NCBI GenBank assembly: GCA_043743335.1
Contig: JAYTWR010000046.1
Location: forward strand, 1 to 64,000
Direction of reading: 5' to 3'
DNA from: UBA5216 sp043743335
GTDB lineage: Bacteria > Pseudomonadota > Gammaproteobacteria > Burkholderiales > SG8-41
Length of the DNA stretch: 64,000 bases
Shown: one piece after another, positions 43,428-51,878 of the stretch
How positions within the stretch are numbered: the stretch's first letter is position 1
How the letters are laid out: each line of letters begins with the position of its first letter
The notes under the pieces: model-generated
Seen by the model: the letters and a program-made list of their open reading frames with translations, nothing else
Told to the model about the DNA's origin: nothing
The model's database searches: none
Made by a program: the position numbers and the translations under genes

Positions 43428-46043
43428 TTACGGATCGATCCGCACGCCGAAGGTCACCACGGCGAACTGGTTCGGCGTCAGTGTGCCTACTGTTGCCGAG
43501 ATGGTGCCGGCCGCGCCGCTGGCGGGTGCCGTGATGGTGCCCACGGTCGTCGCTGCGGGTACGGTGATGTGATAGGTGGTACTGGTCGGCGTTGCATCCG
43601 ACACCACCAAGCCCGTCACGTTGGAGGTACCTGCGTTGGTTGCGGTGATTTCGTAACGCACACATTCACCCGGCTTGGCGCTAATGATGGTCAAAGCAAA
43701 CGCAGTGTCTGCTAGGCCGTCACAAGTCGCATCCAGCGCCTGCTTTTTAACCAACGTGACTTGGCCGCCGATCACCGTGCTGGTGTCAGTCGCCGTTGCG
43801 GTACCCGTCGGGTATGTCGCAACTACCGTGGTGGTGTTGATCGCACCTACCGCCGCACCTAACGGCGCAAACACTTTTACGAACAGTGTTGCGCTTGCAC
43901 CTGCCGCTAAACTAAAGGTGGTAGCGTTGGTCACCGCAGGGTCAGTACCATCCAACACACCCGGCGTTGCGCCGGTGTCACGATACAGCGTCGAAGTCCA
44001 ACCCGCCGCCACTTGACTGTCCGTCAGGAATGAGCCGGGGAAAGTGATGGGCTGCGATACGTTGCCGTTGTTGGTTAACGTGTGGGTGTAGACCACCGAG
44101 CCGCCGGGGAATACCTGCCCGGTGTTGTTCGGCGTCAGCGTGACACTGTTGACCGCTTGCACCACCACGGCATCACGAATCGCATCTGTCGCGCCGCTGG
44201 TCGGCGAGGTCACGGTGAAGTCAAACGTTGTCGTGCCCGGTGCCGCATTAGCGGGCGCGGTGACCGAGGCGGTAAACGTCTTGTTCGACAAGCTATTGAT
44301 GGTACCGGTGTTGGTCACCGTCGCACCCAAGCTGTCTTTAAACACCACGGTCCAGCCTGGCGGCACACCCGGTGCGGTCAAGTTGAAGCTGTCCGCCACA
44401 CCCGAGGTGTTGTTGACCACCAAGGTAAAGATCGTGGTCGCGCCGGGAACGATAGCCGGGTTGGTGATAATGGTCGTCGTGCCGGTGGTACCGAAACCGG
44501 TCGTCGCCGCATTACCCGCCGCTGCCGTGCCTGCCGGTGTGCTGTCGGTGCGCGCGGTGTTGTTGGTGATATCCACCGTGTTGGCGGTGATGACCGTCAA
44601 GGTATCCGTCGCCGTGGCCGTTTTCGTCGGGTCGAACTTCGACGTTGCGATTTTTTGCACGGTAAACGGTCCACCGGTCGCGCCTGCGGGCAACGTCGCC
44701 TTGAGGATGACGTTATAGGTCGCGCCAGGCGCGACCGGCCCTGTATCCGGGGTGCTGTTGCCGTTGGTATCCACCAGTGGCGTGACGCCATCGCTCTTGA
44801 ACAACTGGAACGTTGTGCCTACCGGGAAGGTGCTGGTACCGATGGTGATATCGAAACTGTCGATACCGTTGCCGTTGTTGGTGACAACGTTGGTAAACGG
44901 CACGGTCGAACCTTGCGCTGCGCTGGCAACCGTCGAGCCCGTCTGCGTCAGGGCGGCAACTTGATTGACCACGTACGGCGCGGCATTGGTGTTTTGACTG
45001 GGCACTGCAACCACACCGTCGTTGTACGTATAGGCGGCGGTGTTGTTAATGGTACTCGGTGCCACGCCGGTGTTTACGCTGACCTGGAAGGTCACGGTGC
45101 CGGATGTGCCAGGCGGAATCGCGCTGATCACCGCCGTTACACGATTGGCTACCGTTACGCCAAAGTCGTAGGTGATGGTCGGGGTGGGGCCTTGAGCATC
45201 CGCGTTGTTCGCGTCGGTCAACACCGTGCCGCCGGGATAACCACTGCCGGTCACGCTCCAACGACCGCTGTTGGCGATGTAGGTCATACCGGTGGGGATC
45301 ACGTCCGTCAACGTCACTGCCGTGGCGGTGTTGTTACCCGTGTTGGTGTAGGTCAAGGTGTAGGTCAACGGCGTGAACGGCGACGGGCCGGAGCCTACGC
45401 TCGCTGCCTTGGTCACGCTGATCACGGCGTTGGCGGAGACGGTCACCGTATCGGTGTTGGTCTGTGTGGGCGCGGGTGTGGCGGTTGCCGTACCCGTTGC
45501 GCTCAGTGTCAAAATGCCCGTGTTCGTGTTAAGTGCGCTGCCGGGAACAATGGCTGCCACCACAAACTTGAACACGCCGCCGGCTGCCAAGGCGCCGGTA
45601 CTGGCCAGATTGATGGCGTTATCAGGCACACCGTCGCCATTGGCATCGGCGTAGATCTGCAGGCTGGTGAAGTTGAAGCTGTCACCCGCTGCGTCGACTG
45701 CCGACAAGTTAAAGGTGTCGTTTCCGTTACCCGTGTTGGTCAACACGTGCGGGAAGTACACCGTGCTGCCCGGCGCACCCGTCTTGCTCTGGGTTGCGGT
45801 CAGGGTAAACGATGCGATCTGCAACACCGTGGTGGTCACCGTGTTGGAGGTCACATTACGCGGCACGGCAGAAGCGTCGGTATACGACGCTGCCGCCGAG
45901 TTGCCGATGCCGGCACCGGCTAGCGGCGTTGCGGCGTGGGACTGTGCCGCAGGTAATAACATCGCAAGCATCATGGCGACCAATACACTGAAGAACCAGT
46001 GTAGTGGTACTGATGATCGCGTCGGGACTTGACTCGATTTCAT
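43428..46043 (-). CDS. 871-aa secreted DUF11-repeat protein
   Basis: ATG 46043 is preceded by AAAGGAG and gives a signal peptide (LHWFFSVLVAMMLAMLLPAAQSHA). An N-terminal module of about 190 residues is paralogous to that of the 2460-aa giant (FTLTATQSKTGAPGSTVYFPH, YADANGDGVPDN). DUF11-type domains follow, with LTYTLTYTNTGNNTATAVTLTDVIPTGM near residue 225 and a C-terminal one ending PGECVRYEITATNAGTSNVTGLVVSDATP. There is no barrel or anchor. It probably is a surface or periplasmic companion of the giant, 152 bp upstream in the same direction. Confidence 0.82.
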   Translation of the reverse strand: MKSSQVPTRSSVPLHWFFSVLVAMMLAMLLPAAQSHAATPLAGAGIGNSAAASYTDASAVPRNVTSNTVTTTVLQIASFTLTATQSKTGAPGSTVYFPHVLTNTGNGNDTFNLSAVDAAGDSFNFTSLQIYADANGDGVPDNAINLASTGALAAGGVFKFVVAAIVPGSALNTNTGILTLSATGTATATPAPTQTNTDTVTVSANAVISVTKAASVGSGPSPFTPLTYTLTYTNTGNNTATAVTLTDVIPTGMTYIANSGRWSVTGSGYPGGTVLTDANNADAQGPTPTITYDFGVTVANRVTAVISAIPPGTSGTVTFQVSVNTGVAPSTINNTAAYTYNDGVVAVPSQNTNAAPYVVNQVAALTQTGSTVASAAQGSTVPFTNVVTNNGNGIDSFDITIGTSTFPVGTTFQLFKSDGVTPLVDTNGNSTPDTGPVAPGATYNVILKATLPAGATGGPFTVQKIATSKFDPTKTATATDTLTVITANTVDITNNTARTDSTPAGTAAAGNAATTGFGTTGTTTIITNPAIVPGATTIFTLVVNNTSGVADSFNLTAPGVPPGWTVVFKDSLGATVTNTGTINSLSNKTFTASVTAPANAAPGTTTFDFTVTSPTSGATDAIRDAVVVQAVNSVTLTPNNTGQVFPGGSVVYTHTLTNNGNVSQPITFPGSFLTDSQVAAGWTSTLYRDTGATPGVLDGTDPAVTNATTFSLAAGASATLFVKVFAPLGAAVGAINTTTVVATYPTGTATATDTSTVIGGQVTLVKKQALDATCDGLADTAFALTIISAKPGECVRYEITATNAGTSNVTGLVVSDATPTSTTYHITVPAATTVGTITAPASGAAGTISATVGTLTPNQFAVVTFGVRIDP

Positions 46044-46091
46044 GGAAAACTCCTTTTCATAACGGCGTGATAAACATAAAGACATCTGAAG

Positions 46092-46217
46092 CAAAAAAAC
46101 AAAATACAAAATACAAAAAGCTAAAAACAAAAAACAAAAAACAAAAAGCTAAAATCAAAAAGCAAAATCAAAAAGCAAAATCAAAAAGCAAAATCAAAAA
46201 GCAAAATCAAAGCAAAT
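46092..46217 (-). repeat. A-rich 13-bp tandem repeat
   Basis: Four perfect AAAATCAAAAAGC units run from 46151 to 46202 with a partial fifth, preceded by looser A-rich units. On the transcribed minus strand this gives a T-rich leader between the 194-aa and 871-aa genes. Confidence 0.9.
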
Positions 46218-46219
46218 CG

Positions 46220-46804
46220 TTAGCGTGGTACTGCAGTCGCTGTAGCCTTGGCTGGCGCGGGCGCAGGATTTACGCCGGCTGCCGGTGCGGCGGCGGGTGC
46301 GGCAATCGGCTCCGTGCTCAAGCGCACGCGCGCGGTCGCGACGAAATTTTTACCCGCAGCCAACTCACCCACCGGCCAGCGCAGGGTGCGATATTCGGTC
46401 AGCGGCACGTCGCGCTCGACTTCTTTGCCATCAGGCTGCTTGACCTTACGCTTGAGCGGAATAGCGCCGAACACGCCGTCCCTGGTCGCGGCTTGTGCGC
46501 CTGCGGGCTGCGCGGAACCGCCCACGTAATCCGTGTCTTGCGGAATCGGTAGCGTGGCGACGAGGTCTTTGACGCCGCTCTTGCCACCGTTGGTATACGT
46601 GGCGACGTATTCGATCTGGTCGCCCGGCTTCGCTTGCGCGGCAGATTCACGGACTTCTTTGCCGCCTGCCTGAACAATTTTGCGTCCGGCGAGATCTACC
46701 GTCACATCGCGTCCCACGTTTTGTGCGTTTTGCGCATAAACCGTTGCCTGGCAACAAACACACGCGGCGAGGACTAACACACTGCGTTGCATCAACTGAA
46801 ACAT
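46220..46804 (-). CDS. 194-aa secreted DUF11-like protein, first gene of the island operon
   Basis: ATG 46804, with GGAGGT seven bases upstream, begins a signal peptide (FQLMQRSVLVLAACVCCQATVYA). The mature part holds a single DUF11-like fold: GDQIEYVATYTNGGKSGVKDLVATLPIPQDTDYVGGS, then YRTLRWPVGELAAGKNFVATARVRL. It ends in an Ala/Pro-rich tail. A longer frame to 47044 reads through promoter-like sequence and is rejected. It is the first of six co-directional genes and has a TATAAT box upstream. Confidence 0.75.
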   Translation of the reverse strand: MFQLMQRSVLVLAACVCCQATVYAQNAQNVGRDVTVDLAGRKIVQAGGKEVRESAAQAKPGDQIEYVATYTNGGKSGVKDLVATLPIPQDTDYVGGSAQPAGAQAATRDGVFGAIPLKRKVKQPDGKEVERDVPLTEYRTLRWPVGELAAGKNFVATARVRLSTEPIAAPAAAPAAGVNPAPAPAKATATAVPR

Positions 46805-46838
46805 GGTGACACCTCCAAGATAGAAAATCCCAATCCGG

Positions 46839-46844
46839 ATTATA
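46839..46844 (-). promoter_or_regulatory. -10 box of the island operon
   Basis: Minus strand TATAAT, 35 bp upstream of ATG 46804. No good -35 at standard spacing (TTACAA lies 20 bp away), which suggests activator dependence. Confidence 0.4.
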
Positions 46845-46907
46845 AATTGCAACCCCGGTTCGACTTGTAATTTATCTGTGTACTGCTCGCTAAACTGCTG
46901 ACTGTAC

Positions 46908-46921
46908 GTGACTTTTGTCAC
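46908..46921. promoter_or_regulatory. short palindrome GTGAC-4-GTCAC
   Basis: A perfect 5-bp-arm inverted repeat with a TTTT centre, about 104 bp upstream of the 194-aa gene. It is a candidate regulator site. Confidence 0.35.
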
Positions 46922-46937
46922 ACTCTCTGTCGTATTC

Positions 46938-46964
46938 CCATAGGTACCCATATGTACCCTATGG
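46938..46964. promoter_or_regulatory. 27-bp imperfect palindrome
   Basis: CCATAGGTAC and its complement GTACCCTATGG flank CCATAT with a one-base bulge. It lies about 134 bp upstream of the island operon start and may be an operator. Confidence 0.45.
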
Positions 46965-47170
46965 CGCGAGGCAGTCCCAGTGCCACCACCCATGGGGCCA
47001 AAAACGCTGGGCGTGGGATATGTGTCTAATGTGTGCCATTGCAACGCAAAATCGCAACCTAAGTGTCACAATTTAGGTCAAGAAGCCCAGATCATGCCTA
47101 CGGGTAAAACTCGCAGCGGCGCGCGCCATTCCGCTTTAGGGCGTCTCTAAAAATTGCTTAAGGGCAGCGC

Positions 47171-47176
47171 TATAAT
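47171..47176 (+). promoter_or_regulatory. possible -10 box of envZ
   Basis: TATAAT in GCGCTATAATTCC, about 193 bp upstream of the envZ start. No clear -35 is present. Confidence 0.35.
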
Positions 47177-47368
47177 TCCGACACCCATTGGCATGAATCT
47201 GTCTGGATCTGGGTGTTAATGGATTCATATTGAACGCAGCTTAGGCAGGCATTCCGCAGACTTGCGCCCTGTGTGCATCGGACAACCTTGCTCAGTAGCA
47301 CCCCGAGCAGCATCGGGCTTATCATGCGCACCCACACCTCGCTGCTCCCCGCGCACTGACACCCAACC

Positions 47369-48712
47369 ATGCCCTGGCCCCAAACCCTGCTCGCCCGCAG
47401 TGTGCTGTTCATCGCCATGCTGCTGGTACTGGCACACTTGGCTTGGTTGCAGATTTTTCGCGTATCCACGCGCGAGCCGCGCGCACGGCAGGTATCGCAA
47501 CAAATTGTCAGCACGGTGAATCTCACGCGTGCAGCACTCGTGACTGCGGAGCCTTCCAAGCGTTATCGCCTGCTCGGTGAAATCTCCGAGCGTGAAGGTG
47601 TGCAGGTGCATGTAGCACAGCCCAACGAGGCGCTGACGCCGCTGCCACGCAACGGCTTTTATGAATACGTCGAAGCTGAGCTGCGCGCGCAGTTGGGTGC
47701 GGCCACCCGCTTCACGCTGTCACGCAACGGCGTTGAAGGCCTTTGGGTGAGTTTCGCCATTGACGGCGACGGGTATTGGGTGTTGATGCCGGAAGCGCGG
47801 CTGGCGAGCGGTGAATCCTGGCGCTGGATCGGCTGGGGCGCGCTGGTGTTGCTGCTGGCTGTGGGCGGCGCCTACTTTATTGTCGCGCGCATCAATCGTC
47901 CGTTGCGCGCGCTCACCCAGGCGGCCGCGCAAATGGGCCGCGGCACCACGCCCGCCCCAGTGGATGAAAACGGCCCTACGGAAATCCGCACGCTGTCGCG
48001 GGCGTTTAACCAAATGGCTGCCGACCGCAAAAAACTCGACGACGAGCGCGCACTCCTGCTGGCGGGCGTGTCACACGATCTGCGCACACCGCTCGCGCGC
48101 ATACGCTTGGGCGTGGAAATGCTCGACGATAAAGGCGACCCCACGCTACGCGACGGCATTGTGCAGGACATCGAAGACATCGACGCGGCCATCAATCAGT
48201 TTCTTGATTTCGCCCGCGCCGCATCGTCTGAAAATGAAACGCCGGACGCGAGCGTGAACGATATCGTCGACGCGCTCGCGCCGCGTTACGCACGTGCGGG
48301 CAAACCGCTGGTGATTGCGACCCGCGACGTGCCGCGCATGCCGCTACGTCAATTGGCGATGCAACGGCTCATCAGCAATCTGATCGATAACGCGTTTCGC
48401 CACGGCGGCAGTGAAGTGACGGTGGTCACCGGAAGCGAGCGCGATGAGACTCGCGCGCGCAACATGGTCTTCGTCGAAGTGCTGGATCGTGGCCCCGGCA
48501 TCCCGCCCGAACAAGCCGGGCGCATGTTGCAACCGTTCACACGCATGGACGTTGCGCGCAGCACCAGCGGCACCGGTTTGGGTTTGGCGATTGTGGATCG
48601 CATTGCGCGCATGCATGGCGGCGAGGTAACCCTGCTGCCGCGTGAAGGGGGGGGATTGCGGGCACGGGTGGCATGGCCTGAGCCTAAAAACCATTTAAAA
48701 TCAATTAGTTAA
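47369..48712 (+). CDS. envZ: EnvZ-like sensor histidine kinase
   Basis: The 447-residue kinase has a first membrane segment at about 10-30, a ~120-residue periplasmic region, a second segment (ALVLLLAVGGAYFIV, about 155-172), a HAMP domain, H236 in LLAGVSHDLRTPLARIRLGVEML, and an HATPase domain (NLIDNAFRHGG, DRGPGIPP, GTGLGLAIV). The LAGVSHDLRTPLxRIRL stretch is characteristic of EnvZ. Its OmpR partner is at 24160, 22 kb away. The last codons, NHLKSIS, are encoded by IHF-like copy 16, which also provides the stop. Confidence 0.85.
   Translation: MPWPQTLLARSVLFIAMLLVLAHLAWLQIFRVSTREPRARQVSQQIVSTVNLTRAALVTAEPSKRYRLLGEISEREGVQVHVAQPNEALTPLPRNGFYEYVEAELRAQLGAATRFTLSRNGVEGLWVSFAIDGDGYWVLMPEARLASGESWRWIGWGALVLLLAVGGAYFIVARINRPLRALTQAAAQMGRGTTPAPVDENGPTEIRTLSRAFNQMAADRKKLDDERALLLAGVSHDLRTPLARIRLGVEMLDDKGDPTLRDGIVQDIEDIDAAINQFLDFARAASSENETPDASVNDIVDALAPRYARAGKPLVIATRDVPRMPLRQLAMQRLISNLIDNAFRHGGSEVTVVTGSERDETRARNMVFVEVLDRGPGIPPEQAGRMLQPFTRMDVARSTSGTGLGLAIVDRIARMHGGEVTLLPREGGGLRARVAWPEPKNHLKSIS
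48694..48711 (+). repeat. IHF-like dispersed motif, copy 16 (end of envZ)
   Basis: TTTAAAATCAATTAGTTA encodes LKSIS and the stop of envZ. Together with copy 11 it brackets the whole ompR-envZ interval. Confidence 0.8.
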
Positions 48713-48725
48713 ACAAACACCCTCT

Positions 48726-49211
48726 TCAGGCTTTCAAGCCGTCCGCCTCAATCAACACGACCGCCTGCGCCGCAATGCCTTCACCACGACCCAGAGCCCC
48801 CAGTCGCTCTGCCGTCTTGGCCTTAACGTTTACGTCGCCGACTGCGATACCCAAATCCGCCGCGATGTTCGCGCACATGGGCGCGATAAATGCCGCGAGT
48901 TTGGGTGCCTGTGCGATCACGGTCGCATCCACATTCACCACGCGATAGCCGCGCGTGCGCAGTAACTGCGCCACTTCGCGCAGTAACTTGCGACTGTCAA
49001 CGCCAGCGTAGCGTGGATCGGTATCGGGAAAATGTTTGCCGATGTCGCCCAGCGCCGCTGCGCCGATGAGCGCGTCGCAAATGGCGTGCAACAACACATC
49101 AGCGTCAGAATGGCCGAGCAGCCCGCGCTCGTACGGGACGGTGACGCCACCGATAATGAGTTTGCGGCCCTCAGCAAGCGCGTGGATGTCGTAGCCTTGG
49201 CCTATGCGCAT
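48726..49211 (-). CDS. ispF: 2-C-methyl-D-erythritol 2,4-cyclodiphosphate synthase
   Basis: IspF catalyses the fifth step of the MEP isoprenoid pathway. From ATG 49211 the protein is 161 residues, the family norm, starting MRIGQGYDIH with the metal-binding Asp and His, then GLLGHSDADVLLHAICDALIGAAALGDIGKHFPDTD, and ending with NVKAKTAERLGALGRGEGIAA. The longer frame to 49265 adds a leader unlike the family. In many betaproteobacteria ispD lies just upstream; here rlmD does, and ispD is absent from the window. Confidence 0.93.
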   Translation of the reverse strand: MRIGQGYDIHALAEGRKLIIGGVTVPYERGLLGHSDADVLLHAICDALIGAAALGDIGKHFPDTDPRYAGVDSRKLLREVAQLLRTRGYRVVNVDATVIAQAPKLAAFIAPMCANIAADLGIAVGDVNVKAKTAERLGALGRGEGIAAQAVVLIEADGLKA

Positions 49212-49270
49212 CGATAGCCGCCGGTGCAGTGCAAATCGTTCATTTGGCCAATCCTCCGTAGGCAACAGCG

Positions 49271-50569
49271 TTACGCCGCGCGATCAAATACCGCAATCGA
49301 CTCCACGTGGGCGGTGTGCGGAAACATATTCACCACGCCCGCCAAACTCAGCGTGTAGCCCTGCTCGTGCACCAACATCGAGGCATCGCGTGCGAGCGTG
49401 GCCGGATTGCACGACACATACACGATGCGGGCGGGCGGCGCTGCTGCGAGCGACTTAACCAATTCGGCGGCACCGTCACGGGGTGGATCTATCAGCATGC
49501 GGTCAAAATGGCCGAGCGACGCAAACACTTCCGGCGTAATCTCGAACAGGTTCATGGCTTGGTACTGCACATTCGCCAAGCGGTTGAACGCGGCGTTGTC
49601 TGCCGCGCGCTTCACCAGCGATGCGCTGCCTTCGATGCCCAGCACCTGCGCGCCGCTGCGCGCGATAGGCAGACTGAAATTGCCGATACCGCAGAACATA
49701 TCCGCTACGCGCTCGCCCGGCTGCGGCGCGAGCAACATCAACGCACGATGCACCAGCACGCGGTTAACCTCGTGATTGACTTGGGTAAATTCCGTCGGAA
49801 AGAACGGCATCTTGATGTTGAATTCCGGCAGCTCGTAATACAAATCCGCTGGCATGGCAGGCCACAGCGGATGCGCGGTCTCCGGCCCTTTGGGTTGCAG
49901 GTAGACATGCACGCCGTGTTGTTCCGCGAACAATTTTAGCAATGCCATATCTTCAGCGGACGGCGGCTCCAGCACACGAAACACCAGCACGTCCGCCGCG
50001 TCGCCGCAGGCGACTTCAATTTGCGGCATACGCTCGCGGATGCTCAAATCGCCCACCAGCACACGCAGCAGCGGCAGTAGCTTAGAGATGTGCGCCGGCA
50101 GTACCTCGCAACTTTGCATGTCGGCGACAAAGCTCGAACGCTTTTCGTGAAAACCGATCAGCGAACCGCCCTTCTTGATGACATAGCGCGCGGTCATGCG
50201 CGCACGCCGCCGGTAACCCCACGCCGGGCCGACAATCGGCGAGAGCATTTGCCCGGCGCTGACTTTGCCGATGTGCTGCAAATTGTCTTCGAGCACGCGC
50301 TGTTTCGCGGCGACCTGAGTGGGCAAATTCAGATGCTGCAGACTACAGCCGCCGCAGTTGCCGAAGTTCACGCACTGCGGCGTCACGCGTTGCGAGCTGG
50401 CACGCAATATCGCCTGCACATTGGCGTTTTCGTAGCTGGGCTTTTTGCGATAGACCGATGCGGTAACCGTTTCACCGGTTAGCGCACCTTCGATGAAGAT
50501 GGTCTTGCCGTCACGGCGCGCGATGCCGCGGCCTTCCTGATCCAGCGATTCTATGGTGTAGGTTTGCAT
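49271..50569 (-). CDS. rlmD: 23S rRNA (uracil(1939)-C(5))-methyltransferase
   Basis: RlmD methylates U1939 of 23S rRNA. The 432-residue protein has a TRAM domain at the start (IESLDQEGRGIARRDGKTIFIEGAL), the iron-sulfur cysteines in CVNFGNCGGCSLQHL, the SAM-binding ADMFCGIGNFSLPIA near residue 295 and the catalytic YVSCNPATLARD near residue 390 after DPPRDGA. I start at ATG 50569; the 44 additional upstream codons of the open frame do not match the family. The ispF gene follows after 59 bp. Confidence 0.93.
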   Translation of the reverse strand: MQTYTIESLDQEGRGIARRDGKTIFIEGALTGETVTASVYRKKPSYENANVQAILRASSQRVTPQCVNFGNCGGCSLQHLNLPTQVAAKQRVLEDNLQHIGKVSAGQMLSPIVGPAWGYRRRARMTARYVIKKGGSLIGFHEKRSSFVADMQSCEVLPAHISKLLPLLRVLVGDLSIRERMPQIEVACGDAADVLVFRVLEPPSAEDMALLKLFAEQHGVHVYLQPKGPETAHPLWPAMPADLYYELPEFNIKMPFFPTEFTQVNHEVNRVLVHRALMLLAPQPGERVADMFCGIGNFSLPIARSGAQVLGIEGSASLVKRAADNAAFNRLANVQYQAMNLFEITPEVFASLGHFDRMLIDPPRDGAAELVKSLAAAPPARIVYVSCNPATLARDASMLVHEQGYTLSLAGVVNMFPHTAHVESIAVFDRAA

Positions 50570-50622
50570 AAGACTGGGTGATACGGCGGCGTTTGAAATA
50601 CGCCGTGAACACTTTAAACAAA

Positions 50623-51411
50623 TTATTCTTTCCAGCGCGCCAAAAATTCTTTCCAGTGCGGTTCGGCTGATTTGCCCAAGGTGCTGCGCACCAGCGCGCA
50701 CTCTGCCGCATGCTGTGCCACGGTAAGCATGCCGCGCATTAATTGAAAACGCAGATACACGAGATACGTATTCACCACATCCGTCTGGCAGTAGTTGCTG
50801 ATGTCAGCAAGCTTGCCGGCCTGAAACGCATCCCACACCTGTGCGCCGGACATGCCGAGCTTGCCCGGCAAGCCCATTAACTGCGCCAAATCATCCAGCG
50901 GCGCATTGGCGCGCGGCTGGTACATCGCGAGTAAATCCATCAAATCAAGATGACGCGCATGATAGCGGCTGATGTAGTTGTTCCATTTGAAATCGCGGCT
51001 GTCTTTGTGGTCACCATCACCCAAGTCCCAGTAGCGCGGTGCGCGCACGCCGTGCATGAGCCCGCGATAGTGCAGCACCGGCAGATCAAAACCGCCGCCG
51101 TTCCACGACACGATTTGCGGCGTGTATTTTTCGATGCCGTCGAAAAACCGCTGGATGACTTCAGCCTCAGACTCGCCATTGGCACCCAGTGACCAAACCT
51201 TGAAGCTGTCGCGATCACGCAGCGCACAAGAAATCACCAGCACGCGATGCAAATGCAGTTGCAGGAAATCGTTGCCCGTGGCTTGGCGGCGCAACTGGAA
51301 TGCCATCGCTGCGACGTCGCGGTCGGACAATGCCGGGCCGAGCTCGTGCAACACGCGCAGGCCCGCCACATCCGGGGCTGTCTCGATGTCGAACACCAAG
51401 ACTGGTGTCAC
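50623..51411 (-). CDS. predicted 3'-5' exonuclease (PolB-exonuclease-like)
   Basis: The 262-residue protein begins TPVLVFDIETAPD, giving the DExE metal ligands of DEDD exonucleases, followed by IVSWNGGGFDLPVLHYRGL near residue 97 (ExoII-like) and TDVVNTYLVYLRF near residue 213 (ExoIII-like). This is the predicted PolB-like exonuclease family seen in many betaproteobacteria, likely in DNA or RNA processing. Its upstream leader contains a decayed IHF-like motif at about 51420. Confidence 0.83.
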   Translation of the reverse strand: MTPVLVFDIETAPDVAGLRVLHELGPALSDRDVAAMAFQLRRQATGNDFLQLHLHRVLVISCALRDRDSFKVWSLGANGESEAEVIQRFFDGIEKYTPQIVSWNGGGFDLPVLHYRGLMHGVRAPRYWDLGDGDHKDSRDFKWNNYISRYHARHLDLMDLLAMYQPRANAPLDDLAQLMGLPGKLGMSGAQVWDAFQAGKLADISNYCQTDVVNTYLVYLRFQLMRGMLTVAQHAAECALVRSTLGKSAEPHWKEFLARWKE

Positions 51412-51442
51412 AAAAATCCCTTTAAAAACAACTAGTTATAAC

Positions 51443-51868
51443 TTATTTCTTAGCCCATGCCCCGGCCGCGTTTTGGTAAAACCAACCCGCCTGCGCGCGA
51501 TCAGTCCAGCGCTGGCCGAACGTGCTGCGGATCTCTGCTTCCCATTCGGGATGGTTATTGGCGCGCGCAATTTCACGATACAGCGCAGCGCGGTCCTGGT
51601 TTTCGGCGGAAACCAGCGTGTTAACCGCCGCACGTTGCGCCAGCGGTACGACGGCGGGATCGCGTAGCGCTACGTTGCCATCGCGCGTCAATCCGACAGC
51701 GCCGCTGCCATACAAGGGTGCGAGCTCCGTATGACGCTTTTGCATGCTGCCCTGTATGGCCGCAATGCCCGGCGTGTTGATTTCGAGATTCGCCTGCGCT
51801 GCGACCTGACCAGCACCGCTCAACAAAGCCAGCATGGCTACGCATTTGACTATCAGCAAAAATTTCAT
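51443..51868 (-). CDS. ydbL: YdbL-family periplasmic protein (DUF1318)
   Basis: The 141-residue protein has a signal peptide (LLIVKCVAMLALLSGAGQVAA) and a DUF1318 core with NTPGIAAIQGSMQKRHTELAPLYGSGAVGLTRDGNVALRD and VNTLVSAENQDRAALYREIA. AAGGAGTACTCC precedes the start. YdbL is encoded with YnbE and YdbH; that trio takes part in outer-membrane lipid homeostasis with the AsmA-like proteins in E. coli. Here the same order is kept. Confidence 0.88.
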   Translation of the reverse strand: MKFLLIVKCVAMLALLSGAGQVAAQANLEINTPGIAAIQGSMQKRHTELAPLYGSGAVGLTRDGNVALRDPAVVPLAQRAAVNTLVSAENQDRAALYREIARANNHPEWEAEIRSTFGQRWTDRAQAGWFYQNAAGAWAKK

Positions 51869-51878
51869 GGAGTACTCC

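Larger units (their letters stand above)
46805..47368. other. 564-bp divergent intergenic region between island operon and envZ
   Basis: No gene is visible. It carries a TATAAT box for the minus-strand operon, two palindromes, an inverted repeat ACCTAA-10-TTAGGT near 47060 and a TATAAT box pointing toward envZ. It is the likely control region of the island. Confidence 0.6.

Noticed and set aside
44082..45923. 613-codon plus-strand frame opposite the 871-aa gene
   Set aside because: Arg/Gly-rich antisense frame without ribosome site; the minus-strand frame has a signal peptide and DUF11 domains.
46092..46217. CRISPR-like array
   Set aside because: The units are directly adjacent 13-mers with no unique spacers.
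51418..51438. A further copy of the IHF-like motif before the exonuclease gene
   Set aside because: AAACAACTAGTTA has one mismatch in the conserved core and a weak flank, so it was not counted.
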